Source of the DNA: Clostridiaceae bacterium
GTDB lineage: Bacteria > Bacillota > Clostridia > Oscillospirales > Acutalibacteraceae
DNA: 18,143 nucleotides
NCBI GenBank assembly: GCA_904501705.1
Contig: CAJGCA010000031.1
Location: 1-18,143, forward strand
Direction: 5' to 3'
Below, piece by piece: positions 6,204-13,549 of this stretch. The notes under the pieces are model-generated. The model saw nothing but the letters and a program-made list of their open reading frames with translations, was not told where the DNA came from and ran no database searches. The first letter of the stretch is position 1, and each line of letters starts with the position of its first letter. Position numbers and translations under genes: made by a program.

Positions 6204-6760
6204 TGGCGATCAACATTACGGCCCCTTTGAGCCGAGAGACTGCGCGAACGCTGCGCGCAGGAGACAGTTGCCTTATTTCCGGCGTAATTTATGCCGCGCG
6301 GGATGCAGCGCACAAGCGTCTTTGCGCGCTCATAGAACAAGGAAAAGAATTGCCGCTGGAGCTTCAGAATGCGGTGATCTACTTTGTCGGACCGACCCCC
6401 GAAAAGCCCAATCAGATCATTGGCTCGGCCGGACCGACCACGTCTTACCGTATGGATGCTTATAGCCCGTTGCTGATTGAAAAAGGCTTGACGGGAATGA
6501 TCGGCAAGGGGAAACGTGCCCCCGAAGTGATCGCTGCGATGAAACAGCATGGAGCGGTATATTTTGGCGCCATTGGTGGTTGCGGGGCACTGCTTAGTCG
6601 TTGCATCAAAAAGTCCGAGATCATCGCCTACGAGGATCTCGGTGCGGAGGCGATCCGCCGCTTAGAGGTGGAGGATTTTCCGGCAATCGTTGTGCTTGAT
6701 TGCGAAGGTAATAATTTGTACGAAAGCGGCCGCGAGGCATATCTTTCGCAAATAAAGTAA
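6203..6760 (+). CDS. fumB: class I fumarate hydratase, beta subunit
   Basis: A 185-aa beta subunit, equivalent to the C-terminal domain of one-chain class I fumarases. Recognisable segments are ISGVIYAARDAAHKR (25-39), VGPTP (62-66), GSAGPTTSYRMD (74-85) and GMIGKG (98-103), followed by GAIGGCGALLS (122-132). Together with the alpha subunit it completes the active site. The ATG at 6203 overlaps the alpha-subunit stop (TGATG arrangement) and follows GGAGGT at 6191-6196, so tight translational coupling is expected and gives equal subunit amounts. A GTG one codon upstream is possible but less well spaced. The gene ends 1 bp before a strong terminator. The symbol follows common usage for two-gene fumarases; TtdB is the alternative. 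Confidence 0.9.
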   Translation: MAINITAPLSRETARTLRAGDSCLISGVIYAARDAAHKRLCALIEQGKELPLELQNAVIYFVGPTPEKPNQIIGSAGPTTSYRMDAYSPLLIEKGLTGMIGKGKRAPEVIAAMKQHGAVYFGAIGGCGALLSRCIKKSEIIAYEDLGAEAIRRLEVEDFPAIVVLDCEGNNLYESGREAYLSQIK

Positions 6761-6799
6761 CAAAATCCCGCTGTCGATTACGACAGCGGGATTTTGTTT
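6761..6799. terminator. bidirectional terminator between fumarase and the SEDS gene
   Basis: A perfect 16-bp stem (6761-6776 with 6781-6796) around the loop ATTA, with A-rich 5' and T-rich 3' flanks. It lies between two convergent genes ending at 6760 (+) and 6813 (-) and can terminate both. Confidence 0.9.
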
Positions 6800-6812
6800 G
6801 TTATAAATCGGA

Positions 6813-7949
6813 TTACAGAAGAGCCTTTCGTCTGCGTGTGCTTTGCGAGAAGGATACGCTGAGCACCAGACTGATGCCGAGATACAGGGTTGCAACCGAG
6901 CTACCGCCTGCGCTAAAAAAGGGTAGCGTGATGCCGATAACGGGCAATAAACGAAGGTTCATTCCGAGATTGATGATCGACTGAAAGCCTATGAGAGCCA
7001 GCATCCCGACGCACAGGTATGTGCCGAGCGGATCACGTGCATGAATGGCGCAACGGAAAAGCTCGAACAGCAGCAGCGTCAGCAGAATAAGCAGGATCAT
7101 GGTACCAATAAACCCGAATTCCTCACCGGCAACGGCGAAGATCAGATCGTTGTTGCGGGCAAATAGTGAGCCGTTAGTTGTGTTGAGGTAGCCGGTGCCG
7201 GCCAGTTGTCCCGAGCCGATGGCTTTCAATCCTTCGTACTGCTGCCAGCCCGCGGTTTGCAGATACTTCTCCACATAAGGCGGGAGAATGCATAGAATGC
7301 GTGCCTTTTTATCCTCGCTCATGACCGACCAGAGTATCGGAACAGCCGCACAGATGCCTGTCAGGCCGATGACATAATACAGCAGATTCACCCCGGCAGC
7401 AAACAGCATCGACAAGAAGATCATAATAAATACGATCGCTGTGCCGTCGTCGCCCTGCAAGAATACCAGTCCGATCGGGATCATTGCGTGTAAGCCAAGG
7501 AAAAGAACCGTCTTAAAATTGCGGATCTTTTCCTGCACCGACGAAAGGTGAACGGAAAACGTAATAATAAAGGCGATCTTCATCAGCTCAGACGGCTGGA
7601 ACGTCAGACTGCCGATGCCGAGCCAGGCGGTATCATCGGTGCCGCTAGCGTTAAGACCGAGTGGGGTAAAGGTGAGAAGTACCAGCAGAAGCGACAGTCC
7701 TGCCCATATCGGCCACAGTGCGCAGATATCATCGTAGTCGATCTGAGAAATGAACAACGTGGCGATAAACCCAATAGCGGCGGCAATGATATGTGTGGAG
7801 GCACCGCTGAAGCCATAGCCGTAACCATGAGAGGCGGAATATACGAGCAAGCAGCCGTAAACGGTGATTGCCAGGCAGAGAATGATTAGGCGCAGATTGG
7901 AATTCATTATAAACGCCTGAATGCTTCTTTTAGGAGAACGCAGCTGCAT
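6813..7949 (-). CDS. rodA: RodA/FtsW/SpoVE family (SEDS) peptidoglycan glycosyltransferase, RodA-like
   Basis: A 378-aa protein with about ten membrane helices, full length for the SEDS family of lipid II polymerases. Diagnostic segments are FQPSELMKI (117-125, K124), AIGSGQLAGTG (243-253), NNDLIFAVAGEEFGFIG (266-282, with D268 matching the essential aspartate of the large extracellular loop) and LLPVIGITLPFFSAGGSS (334-351). W109 before the QPSE motif is conserved, but the usual preceding arginine (GxRRW-like) is replaced by T-A. The start ATG (complement of 7947-7949) follows a strong SD, AGAGGTGAGG in the 7953-7962 region. The gene stands alone without an adjacent class B PBP. It is likely a RodA paralogue for elongation or sporulation rather than the main FtsW; SpoVE remains possible. 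Confidence 0.88.
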   Translation of the reverse strand: MQLRSPKRSIQAFIMNSNLRLIILCLAITVYGCLLVYSASHGYGYGFSGASTHIIAAAIGFIATLFISQIDYDDICALWPIWAGLSLLLVLLTFTPLGLNASGTDDTAWLGIGSLTFQPSELMKIAFIITFSVHLSSVQEKIRNFKTVLFLGLHAMIPIGLVFLQGDDGTAIVFIMIFLSMLFAAGVNLLYYVIGLTGICAAVPILWSVMSEDKKARILCILPPYVEKYLQTAGWQQYEGLKAIGSGQLAGTGYLNTTNGSLFARNNDLIFAVAGEEFGFIGTMILLILLTLLLFELFRCAIHARDPLGTYLCVGMLALIGFQSIINLGMNLRLLPVIGITLPFFSAGGSSVATLYLGISLVLSVSFSQSTRRRKALL

Positions 7950-8005
7950 AGCCTCACCTCTTTCTGTTGCAAGAAAAGCAATAAAGTGATAATTATGATG
8001 TTACT

Positions 8006-8034
8006 ATTATAATAAACTTTTAAAAAATATGCAA
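8006..8034 (-). promoter_or_regulatory. promoter of the RodA-like gene
   Basis: Read on the - strand: TTGCAT (8034-8029), a 17-bp spacer and consensus TATAAT (8011-8006), with a leader of about 50 nt before the ATG at 7949. Confidence 0.8.
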
Positions 8035-8042
8035 GTTTCCTC

Positions 8043-8071
8043 TTCTCATATCTGAAAAAATATGTTACAAT
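8043..8071 (+). promoter_or_regulatory. candidate promoter of the tsaE-led operon, with overlapping palindromes
   Basis: TTCTCA (8043-8048, weak), a 17-bp spacer and TACAAT (8066-8071) with an extended -10 TG at 8063-8064. A palindrome TTACAA-N4-TTGTAA (8065-8080) overlaps the -10 and predicted start, and a second, TTGTTA-N3-TAACAA, lies at 8091-8105. Either could be an operator. The motif is too short for the clostridial Rex consensus. Confidence 0.45.
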
Positions 8072-8143
8072 AATTTGTAATTTAATTGAATTGTTATTGT
8101 AACAACTGATTTTTGCCAAATTTCACGAAACGAGGGCTGGATT

Positions 8144-8554
8144 TTGAGCGTTTATATTTCCCGATCAGTGGAAATGACAGAGGAATACGGCGTGCAATTG
8201 TCTAAAGAGTTGAAAAGCGGTGCCGTTGTCGCAATGTTCGGCGGTATGGGAATGGGGAAGACTCAGCTTGTGCGCGGCATCGCCCGTGGTCTTGGACTGG
8301 ATGCCGAGGTATCCAGCCCGACGTTTGCTTTAGTGCACGATTACGGCGGGGATCCGCCCTTGGTACACTTTGATATGTATCGCATCAGTGGGTGGGAGGA
8401 TCTGTATTCGACCGGGTTCTTCGATTATCAGGAATCGGGCGCGATCCTTGCAGTTGAGTGGAGCGAAAATATCGAGAACGCTTTGCCCGAGGATGCTATT
8501 CGCTTGTATTTTTCCCGTGTAGATGAGACTACGCGTCAGATAGAAAGGAAGTAA
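8144..8554 (+). CDS. tsaE: tRNA threonylcarbamoyladenosine biosynthesis ATPase TsaE
   Basis: A 136-aa P-loop ATPase that drives the TsaB-TsaD-TsaE cycle making the t6A37 modification in ANN-decoding tRNAs. Walker A is GGMGMGKT (33-40), followed by SSPTF (57-61), HFDMYR (75-80) and the VEWSEN segment (104-109), all in family order; the length is slightly short at the C-terminus. The start is a TTG at 8144 with GAGGG at 8132-8136; no ATG lies upstream in frame, and this TTG places the Walker motif at the usual position. The next gene, tsaB, begins 4 bp after the stop. It is probably the first gene of the long operon reaching 15320. Confidence 0.9.
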   Translation: MSVYISRSVEMTEEYGVQLSKELKSGAVVAMFGGMGMGKTQLVRGIARGLGLDAEVSSPTFALVHDYGGDPPLVHFDMYRISGWEDLYSTGFFDYQESGAILAVEWSENIENALPEDAIRLYFSRVDETTRQIERK

Positions 8555-8558
8555 CATC

Positions 8559-9275
8559 ATGCCGACGATTTTAGCGGTTGATACATCGGCGACACCGGTT
8601 TCATGCGCGATACTGCGGGATGATCATGTGCTTGCATCATACTATGTGCATACAAAGTCAACACACAGCCAGACGCTGATGCTGATGATCGAACACGCCT
8701 TGCAGATCAACGGGTTAATGATGCATGACGTTGACGCATTGGCCGTCAACAACGGCCCTGGTTCGTTTACCGGCGTGAGAATTGGCGTTTCTGCCGTAAA
8801 AGGGCTTGCTTTTACAGAGAAAAAACCGTGCGTTGAGGTTTCAACATTGGCTTCAATGGCCGAGGGCTTTCGCGGTCTGCCGATGGATGTGGTTATTTGC
8901 TGTGCGATGGATGCCCGCTGTCAACAGGTATATACGGCGCTGTTCGAAATTCAACCGCGAGGCGGAATTGCGCGATTGTCCGAGGACGAAGCGATTACCA
9001 TCGATGAGCTGCGTGCCCGTCTTGTTTCTGTAGATAAGCCGATCGTATTTGTCGGTGACGGCGCAAAGATCTGCTATGCAGCCTTCGAGGGTGATTTGCC
9101 GAACATTTCGCTCGCACCGCTGTCTGTCCGTTACCAATCGGCCGCCAATGTGGCCGCGGCAGCGATGCACAAGCTCCTGGACAATGATACGGTCTCTGAC
9201 GTCTCGCTGTTACCGTCGTATCTTCGTTTGCCGCAGGCTGAGCGCGAGCTTCGCAGTCGCCAGGGGTTGAAATGA
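8559..9275 (+). CDS. tsaB: tRNA threonylcarbamoyladenosine biosynthesis protein TsaB
   Basis: A 238-aa ASKHA-fold protein, the inactive partner that dimerises with TsaD to make t6A. The N-terminal ILAVDTSATPVSCAIL (4-19) and VNNGPGSFTGVRIGVSAVKGLA (63-84) are the family signatures; HSQTLM (36-41) replaces the more frequent HSExLM. The ATG at 8559 follows AGAAAGGAAG. The last codons overlap the start of mutY by 4 bp (ATGA). In many Firmicutes tsaB is followed by rimI and tsaD; neither follows here, so tsaD must be elsewhere on the chromosome. Confidence 0.9.
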   Translation: MPTILAVDTSATPVSCAILRDDHVLASYYVHTKSTHSQTLMLMIEHALQINGLMMHDVDALAVNNGPGSFTGVRIGVSAVKGLAFTEKKPCVEVSTLASMAEGFRGLPMDVVICCAMDARCQQVYTALFEIQPRGGIARLSEDEAITIDELRARLVSVDKPIVFVGDGAKICYAAFEGDLPNISLAPLSVRYQSAANVAAAAMHKLLDNDTVSDVSLLPSYLRLPQAERELRSRQGLK

Positions 9276-10345
9276 GCGCGTTGAATCTTAGTCGCTGCGC
9301 AGAGCTGCTCAGCGAGTGGTACGCGACTCACTATCGTAAACTCCCGTGGCGTGAAAATGTCGATCCTTATCGTGTCTGGATATCGGAGATTATGCTTCAG
9401 CAAACGCGCATCGAAGCAGTTATTCCATATTATCACCGATTTATGCAGGTTTGTCCTGATGTGTTTCGGTTAGCGGATATCTCCGAGGAGCAGCTCTTAA
9501 AGCTGTGGGAAGGTCTAGGCTATTACAGCCGTGCGCTCAATCTGCAAAAGGCTGCCCGCGTTATCGTTGATCAGTATGGCGGCGTATTGCCTGCCGATTA
9601 TGAGCTGCTTTTAACCCTGCCGGGCGTGGGAGAGTATACCGCCGGTGCAATCGCGTCGATTGCTTATAACATCCCCGTTCCTGCAGTAGACGGCAACGTG
9701 ATGCGGGTTCTCGCCCGCCTGACGGGAGATGACACGGATGTGTTGTCCTCCGGTGCTAAAAAACATTTCGGAGATATCGTGCAAAAAATGTTGCCGCTCG
9801 AGCACGCCGGCCGCTTTAATCAGGCTTTGATGGAACTGGGGGAAACGGTTTGCTTACCGAAGGCATCGCCAAACTGCACGGATTGTCCCTGGAAGGATCA
9901 ATGTGTCGCCCGAGCCAATGGTGCCGTAGCTTCTTTACCGATACGCACAAAGACAAAACCGCGGCGCATCGAGGAACGGATCGTTGCCGTTGTGTGCGTG
10001 CTCGGTGAGCCTGCGCGTGTGCTCCTGCATAAGCGTCCGTCGGAAGGGCTTTTGGCGAACTTATGGGAGCTGCCGAATGCGTTGATCAGTGAGGAGACGC
10101 GGCTCCTTCCGTTGGAGCTGCGGAACACCTGCCGTTTCATAAATAAGTTGCCGTCGGCAAAACACATTTTCTCGCATATCGAATGGCATATGATTGGCCG
10201 ATTATATCAAATGCCGCATATCGCCCTGCCGGATGGGTACAAAGCGGTTACTTTAGCCGAATTACAGCAATCATTCGCCCTTCCCGGTGCATTTCGCACG
10301 TACGCGGCGTTGTTGCCGCAATTACTTCAAAAGGAGGATATATAA
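9272..10345 (+). CDS. mutY: A/G-specific adenine DNA glycosylase MutY
   Basis: A 357-aa base-excision repair enzyme that removes adenine mispaired with 8-oxoguanine. Catalytic E39 lies in WISEIMLQQTR, the helix-hairpin-helix is LPGVGEYTAGAI (116-127), and catalytic D140 lies in PAVDGNVMRV. The [4Fe-4S] ligands are C194, C202, C205 and C211, spaced 7-2-5 rather than the E. coli 6-2-5. A C-terminal Nudix-like 8-oxoG recognition domain (about 235-350) includes LLANLWELPN (260-269). The ATG overlaps the tsaB stop by 4 bp, and the stop is directly followed by the next ATG. Length and order match complete MutY proteins. Confidence 0.93.
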   Translation: MSALNLSRCAELLSEWYATHYRKLPWRENVDPYRVWISEIMLQQTRIEAVIPYYHRFMQVCPDVFRLADISEEQLLKLWEGLGYYSRALNLQKAARVIVDQYGGVLPADYELLLTLPGVGEYTAGAIASIAYNIPVPAVDGNVMRVLARLTGDDTDVLSSGAKKHFGDIVQKMLPLEHAGRFNQALMELGETVCLPKASPNCTDCPWKDQCVARANGAVASLPIRTKTKPRRIEERIVAVVCVLGEPARVLLHKRPSEGLLANLWELPNALISEETRLLPLELRNTCRFINKLPSAKHIFSHIEWHMIGRLYQMPHIALPDGYKAVTLAELQQSFALPGAFRTYAALLPQLLQKEDI

Positions 10346-10828
10346 ATGGATCAGAGACAGGATTATTTGAGTTGGGATGCCTATTTTATGGGGATTGCTC
10401 TGCTGTCGGCACAGCGCAGTAAGGACCCCGGCACACAGGTGGGTGCTTGCATCGTCGGCAAGGATAATAAGATCCTTTCCGTCGGGTATAACGGTATGCC
10501 GACCGGTTGCTCCGATGAGGCGATGCCGTGGGCGCGCGACGGTCAACCGATGGATACGAAGTATCTCTACGTCTGCCACGCGGAGCTTAACGCGATCCTT
10601 AACTACTCCGGCGGCAACGTACAGGGCTCAACGGTGTATACGACGCTGTTTCCTTGCAATGAGTGCGCGAAGGCGCTTATTCAGGCGGGTGTTAAGCGGA
10701 TCGTCTATCTGTCGGACAAGTACGGCGATAGCGACTCAGTCAAGGCGTCTAAGCTGATGTTCCGTATGACGGGTGTTGTTTTCGACAAATACGAGAAAAC
10801 CGGTCACGATATCGCGCTGGAGTTGTAA
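10346..10828 (+). CDS. comEB: dCMP deaminase (deoxycytidylate deaminase, ComEB-like)
   Basis: A 160-aa zinc deaminase that converts dCMP to dUMP for thymidylate synthesis. The zinc site is CHAE (77-80, H78 ligand and E80 proton shuttle) and PCNEC (103-107, C104 and C107). The N-terminal YFMGIALLSAQRSKDPGTQVGACIV (13-37) and GYNGMPTG (47-54) are typical of dCMP rather than cytidine deaminases. AAGGAGGA (10331-10338) precedes the ATG, which immediately follows the mutY stop. In Bacillus this enzyme is encoded in the late competence comE operon; here comEA lies 4 kb downstream in the same transcription unit. Confidence 0.9.
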   Translation: MDQRQDYLSWDAYFMGIALLSAQRSKDPGTQVGACIVGKDNKILSVGYNGMPTGCSDEAMPWARDGQPMDTKYLYVCHAELNAILNYSGGNVQGSTVYTTLFPCNECAKALIQAGVKRIVYLSDKYGDSDSVKASKLMFRMTGVVFDKYEKTGHDIALEL

Positions 10829-10829
10829 T

Positions 10830-11564
10830 ATGGGTAATGTTGCATTAATTACGGGCGCATCCCGCGGCATTGGTCGCGCTGTGGCTGTCAGACTGGCGCA
10901 GATGGGGTATGCTATCGCCGTGTGCTATCACACTACGTCGGACAAGGCACAGGAATTGGTCGCTGAGCTTCGCGAGAATGGTCATACCGCGACGGCATTC
11001 TGCTGCGACGTGGCGAACAGTGCGCACGTAGAGATGATGGCGCAGGCTGTACGCGAAGAGCTTGGCGAGGTATCGGTGCTGGTCAACAACGCAGGTTACG
11101 CTCAGCAGAAGTTGTTTACCGAAATCTCCTCCGATGAATGGGAGAGAATGATCGGGGTACATTTGACTGGTACATTTAATACCTGCCATACCTTTCTCCC
11201 CTCAATGATTCGCCGACACGAGGGCGTTATCGTGAATATTTCATCTATGTGGGGACAGATCGGCGGTTCGTGCGAAGTGCATTATTCCGCCGTGAAGGCG
11301 GGAGTCATCGGCTTGACAAAAGCGCTGGCAAAAGAGGTCGGTCCGTCGGGCATCCGTGTTAACTGCGTTGCCCCCGGTGTCATTATGACGGATATGATGA
11401 AGGATTTCGACGAGGAGACATTGCAGTCGCTTGCCGACGCAACACCGCTGATGCGGTTGGGCGCCCCTCGCGATATTGCGAATGCGGTGGCGTTTTTGGT
11501 GTCTGATGAGGCAGCGTTTATTACAGGACAAGTCATTTCGCCTAACGGCGGTATGGTCATTTAA
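10830..11564 (+). CDS. short-chain dehydrogenase/reductase, FabG-like
   Basis: A 244-aa classical SDR. The nucleotide site is TGASRGIG (8-15), with DV at 60-61 and NNAG at 86-89; the catalytic residues are S138/S139 (ISSMWG), Y152 and K156 (YSAVK), and PNGGMVI closes the C-terminus. All active residues are present. By family this is most like 3-oxoacyl-ACP reductase (FabG), NADPH-dependent. The fatty-acid genes are not nearby, however, and the neighbours are dCMP deaminase and rpiB, so a different ketone or sugar substrate is possible. The frame extends upstream to 10773 inside the deaminase gene, but ATG 10830, 1 bp after the deaminase stop and preceded by GGAG, gives the standard N-terminus. 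Confidence 0.85.
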   Translation: MGNVALITGASRGIGRAVAVRLAQMGYAIAVCYHTTSDKAQELVAELRENGHTATAFCCDVANSAHVEMMAQAVREELGEVSVLVNNAGYAQQKLFTEISSDEWERMIGVHLTGTFNTCHTFLPSMIRRHEGVIVNISSMWGQIGGSCEVHYSAVKAGVIGLTKALAKEVGPSGIRVNCVAPGVIMTDMMKDFDEETLQSLADATPLMRLGAPRDIANAVAFLVSDEAAFITGQVISPNGGMVI

Positions 11565-11583
11565 CTAATTTGGAGGGAACAAT

Positions 11584-12033
11584 ATGATTGCTATTGCTTG
11601 TGATCATTCAGCGCTTGAACTGAAGAAGGAAATCGAAGATCTGCTGACCGCGCGCGGTTTGGAATTTAAGGATTTCGGCACGTACACGACGGATAGTTGT
11701 CATTATCCGGTTTTTGGCGCGCGCGCGGCGCGCGCCGTGGCAAGCGGTGAGTGCGATCGCGGTATCGTGATATGTGGCACCGGTATTGGCATTTCGTTGG
11801 CTGCTAATAAGGTTAAAGGTATTCGTTGTGCTTTGTGCAGCGATCCTTATTCTGCCAAGATGACCAGAGCGCATAATGATGCGAATATGCTGGCGCTCGG
11901 AGCGCGGGTGATTGGCGTTGAACTGGCAAAAATGATCGTCGAGGCTTGGCTGGACACGCCCTTCGAGGGCGGTCGCCACAAGACTCGTGTAGATATGCTC
12001 ACCGCGATTGAAAACGGCGAGCCCGTTGAATAA
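11584..12033 (+). CDS. rpiB: ribose-5-phosphate isomerase B
   Basis: A 149-aa RpiB/LacAB-family isomerase interconverting ribose 5-phosphate and ribulose 5-phosphate in the pentose phosphate pathway. The active-site segment CDHSALELK (6-14) replaces the usual SDHxxxxLK. C64 in ICGTGIGISLAANK (63-76) is the catalytic base, H97 in RAHNDANMLALGARV opens the sugar ring, and GGRHKTRVDML (129-139) binds phosphate. GGAGGG precedes the ATG. A 9-bp GC-only palindrome lies within the gene at 11716-11736. An allose-6-phosphate isomerase role is possible for this family, but no allose genes are present. Confidence 0.92.
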   Translation: MIAIACDHSALELKKEIEDLLTARGLEFKDFGTYTTDSCHYPVFGARAARAVASGECDRGIVICGTGIGISLAANKVKGIRCALCSDPYSAKMTRAHNDANMLALGARVIGVELAKMIVEAWLDTPFEGGRHKTRVDMLTAIENGEPVE

Positions 12034-12045
12034 CGAGGTGTTATG

Positions 12046-12786
12046 ATGGCTGAGAAAACGAAAAATTCTGTCTTTAAGACCGCAGTCAACGTGTGGCTTC
12101 GTCTGGTATTTGCGACGCTCATGTGCTTTATCGTGTGGATATCAATCGACGCGATGGGGTTGAGCTTTTTTGGCGAAGTAACCGGCTATGAGATATACGC
12201 CTATGACGAAAACGGAGAAAATCCGCAGCTTGTCACCTCGCATATTTTCGCCGATGACGAAGATCGCTCTGCTAAGATCGAAACCAAGGATAACGAGGCG
12301 CTGACCTATAACCGAGCGATGTCTTCGGGAACGGATGCAGCCATTGGTGTAATATCCAGTGTCTTTATGCTGCTCATTTTTGCGATCTTTCCCTACAATA
12401 TTCTTTGGAACATAGGCAGTCACGACGAGAACCACGTCCAGCTCGGGCGGATGGATGAGGACCTGGTTTTTGGTCTGAAGGTTGGCGTGGTAGCAACGCT
12501 CCCGTCGACAGCGCTGTATCTGCTGCTTGTGCTGGGTAAATTCGCCGCATTCCCGGGCGTGATTCTCAAGTGGCATCGTTTGATGAATACTCCCTTTATT
12601 CCGTATGTTGACGCAGTTGAAATGGGCGCAAAAACAGCGACTGAACTTTCCTTTGGTTCGCTGTTAGCGGTCGGCTTGACATTGCTGTTTGTCCCGTTTG
12701 TTTGTTGGCTTGGCTATTATCTCGGCTATCGTCATATATCTATTCGCGAGAAGATGGTTTATAAGAAGTCAACGAATAGCCGCTAA
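12046..12786 (+). CDS. unknown four-helix membrane protein
   Basis: A 246-aa protein I do not recognise. It has four clear membrane helices (about 16-36, 99-121, 142-164 and 203-226). Between the first two lies an acidic, probably extracytoplasmic loop (41-95) rich in D/E and Y, with GYEIYAYDENGENP. A second loop contains HDENHVQLGRMDEDL (126-140). The C-terminus is basic (RHISIREKMVYKK), consistent with a cytosolic tail. ATG 12043 and ATG 12046 are both possible; the latter has better spacing from GAGGTG at 12035-12040. It lies 12 bp after rpiB and 52 bp before the amidase gene, so it is part of the operon. Sitting before a cortex-type amidase hints at an envelope or sporulation role, which is inference from position only. 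Confidence 0.75.
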   Translation: MAEKTKNSVFKTAVNVWLRLVFATLMCFIVWISIDAMGLSFFGEVTGYEIYAYDENGENPQLVTSHIFADDEDRSAKIETKDNEALTYNRAMSSGTDAAIGVISSVFMLLIFAIFPYNILWNIGSHDENHVQLGRMDEDLVFGLKVGVVATLPSTALYLLLVLGKFAAFPGVILKWHRLMNTPFIPYVDAVEMGAKTATELSFGSLLAVGLTLLFVPFVCWLGYYLGYRHISIREKMVYKKSTNSR

Positions 12787-12838
12787 TGTCGCATAATTGC
12801 GTACTTTCTGCTCATACGCTTACTATGAGGTGAGTGGT

Positions 12839-13537
12839 GTGCAGCAAGGCGTCAAACGTATTTTTCGTGTATTGTTTATAGTGGCAATTATCTTTATCGT
12901 TCTATTCGCCAATATTATAGGGGAGAATTCACGACAGGCCGTGTCCTTGAATGCAGGAACGATTCTCATTGATCCCGGACACGGCGGTGAGGATGGCGGC
13001 GCATCAGCGGCGGATGGAACTCTCGAAAAGACGCTGAATCTGGCGATTGCATCGGATCTTCGTGATATACTTACGGTATGCGGTTTGTCTGTTGAGATGA
13101 CGCGTGAAACGGATGTTTCGATCTATGATGATGGCTGTACGACTACGCGCCAAATGAAGGTAAGTGATATGAATAATCGTCTGAAGCTCTATGATGCGGC
13201 GTCGCTGACCGTTTCTATTCATCAGAATCATTTCTCCGTATCAAAATACAGCGGAGCACAGGTGTTTTATTCGCCATCGCATCCGCTGAGCGCGCAACTG
13301 GCTACAGCTGTGCGAGAGCGGCTGGTCACCCATGTGCAGCCGGGCAATAACCGCGAGCTTAAGCAAGCAACGGATAGCATTTTTCTCCTGCATCGCACGG
13401 TTAAGCCAGCCTTTTTGGTCGAGTGTGGGTTTTTGTCCAATCCGCAGGAATGTGAAAAACTGCAAAATGCGATATATCAGCAGCAGATAGCAATGGCTAT
13501 CGCAGTTGGACTGTTGGATGTGTATCAATGTGAGTGA
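12839..13537 (+). CDS. cwlD: N-acetylmuramoyl-L-alanine amidase, CwlD-like
   Basis: A 232-aa Amidase_3 family zinc enzyme that cleaves the bond between muramic acid and the stem peptide. An N-terminal uncleaved anchor (about 9-28) places it outside the membrane. Zinc ligands are H48 (LIDPGHGGEDGGA), E63 (TLEKTLNL) and H128 (SIHQNHF); the catalytic glutamate is E195 in FLVECGFLSNP. Length and the YSPSHPLSAQLA and LLHRTVKPAFLVE segments fit CwlD, which prepares muramic-delta-lactam in the spore cortex, suggesting a spore-forming host. The frame extends to TTG 12797, but GTG 12839 has GAGGTGAG at 12827-12834 and gives a compact signal anchor. No separate promoter was seen in the 52-bp gap. Confidence 0.85.
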   Translation: MQQGVKRIFRVLFIVAIIFIVLFANIIGENSRQAVSLNAGTILIDPGHGGEDGGASAADGTLEKTLNLAIASDLRDILTVCGLSVEMTRETDVSIYDDGCTTTRQMKVSDMNNRLKLYDAASLTVSIHQNHFSVSKYSGAQVFYSPSHPLSAQLATAVRERLVTHVQPGNNRELKQATDSIFLLHRTVKPAFLVECGFLSNPQECEKLQNAIYQQQIAMAIAVGLLDVYQCE

Positions 13538-13549
13538 GGAGTGAGCCGA

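Noticed and set aside
5364..6760. L-tartrate dehydratase TtdAB
   Set aside because: Homologous, but no tartrate transporter or regulator is nearby and the motifs fit general class I fumarases; kept only as an alternative.
8091..8105. Rex repressor operator upstream of tsaE
   Set aside because: The half-sites resemble it, but the spacing is 3 bases shorter than the clostridial Rex consensus.
10346..10828. Cytidine deaminase or tRNA adenosine deaminase
   Set aside because: The QVGACIV, GYNGMPTG and CHAE...PCNEC arrangement fits dCMP deaminases rather than Cdd or TadA.
10773..10829. Upstream start of the SDR gene inside the deaminase gene
   Set aside because: It adds 19 non-homologous residues before the Rossmann motif; ATG 10830 places TGASRGIG at residue 8 as expected.
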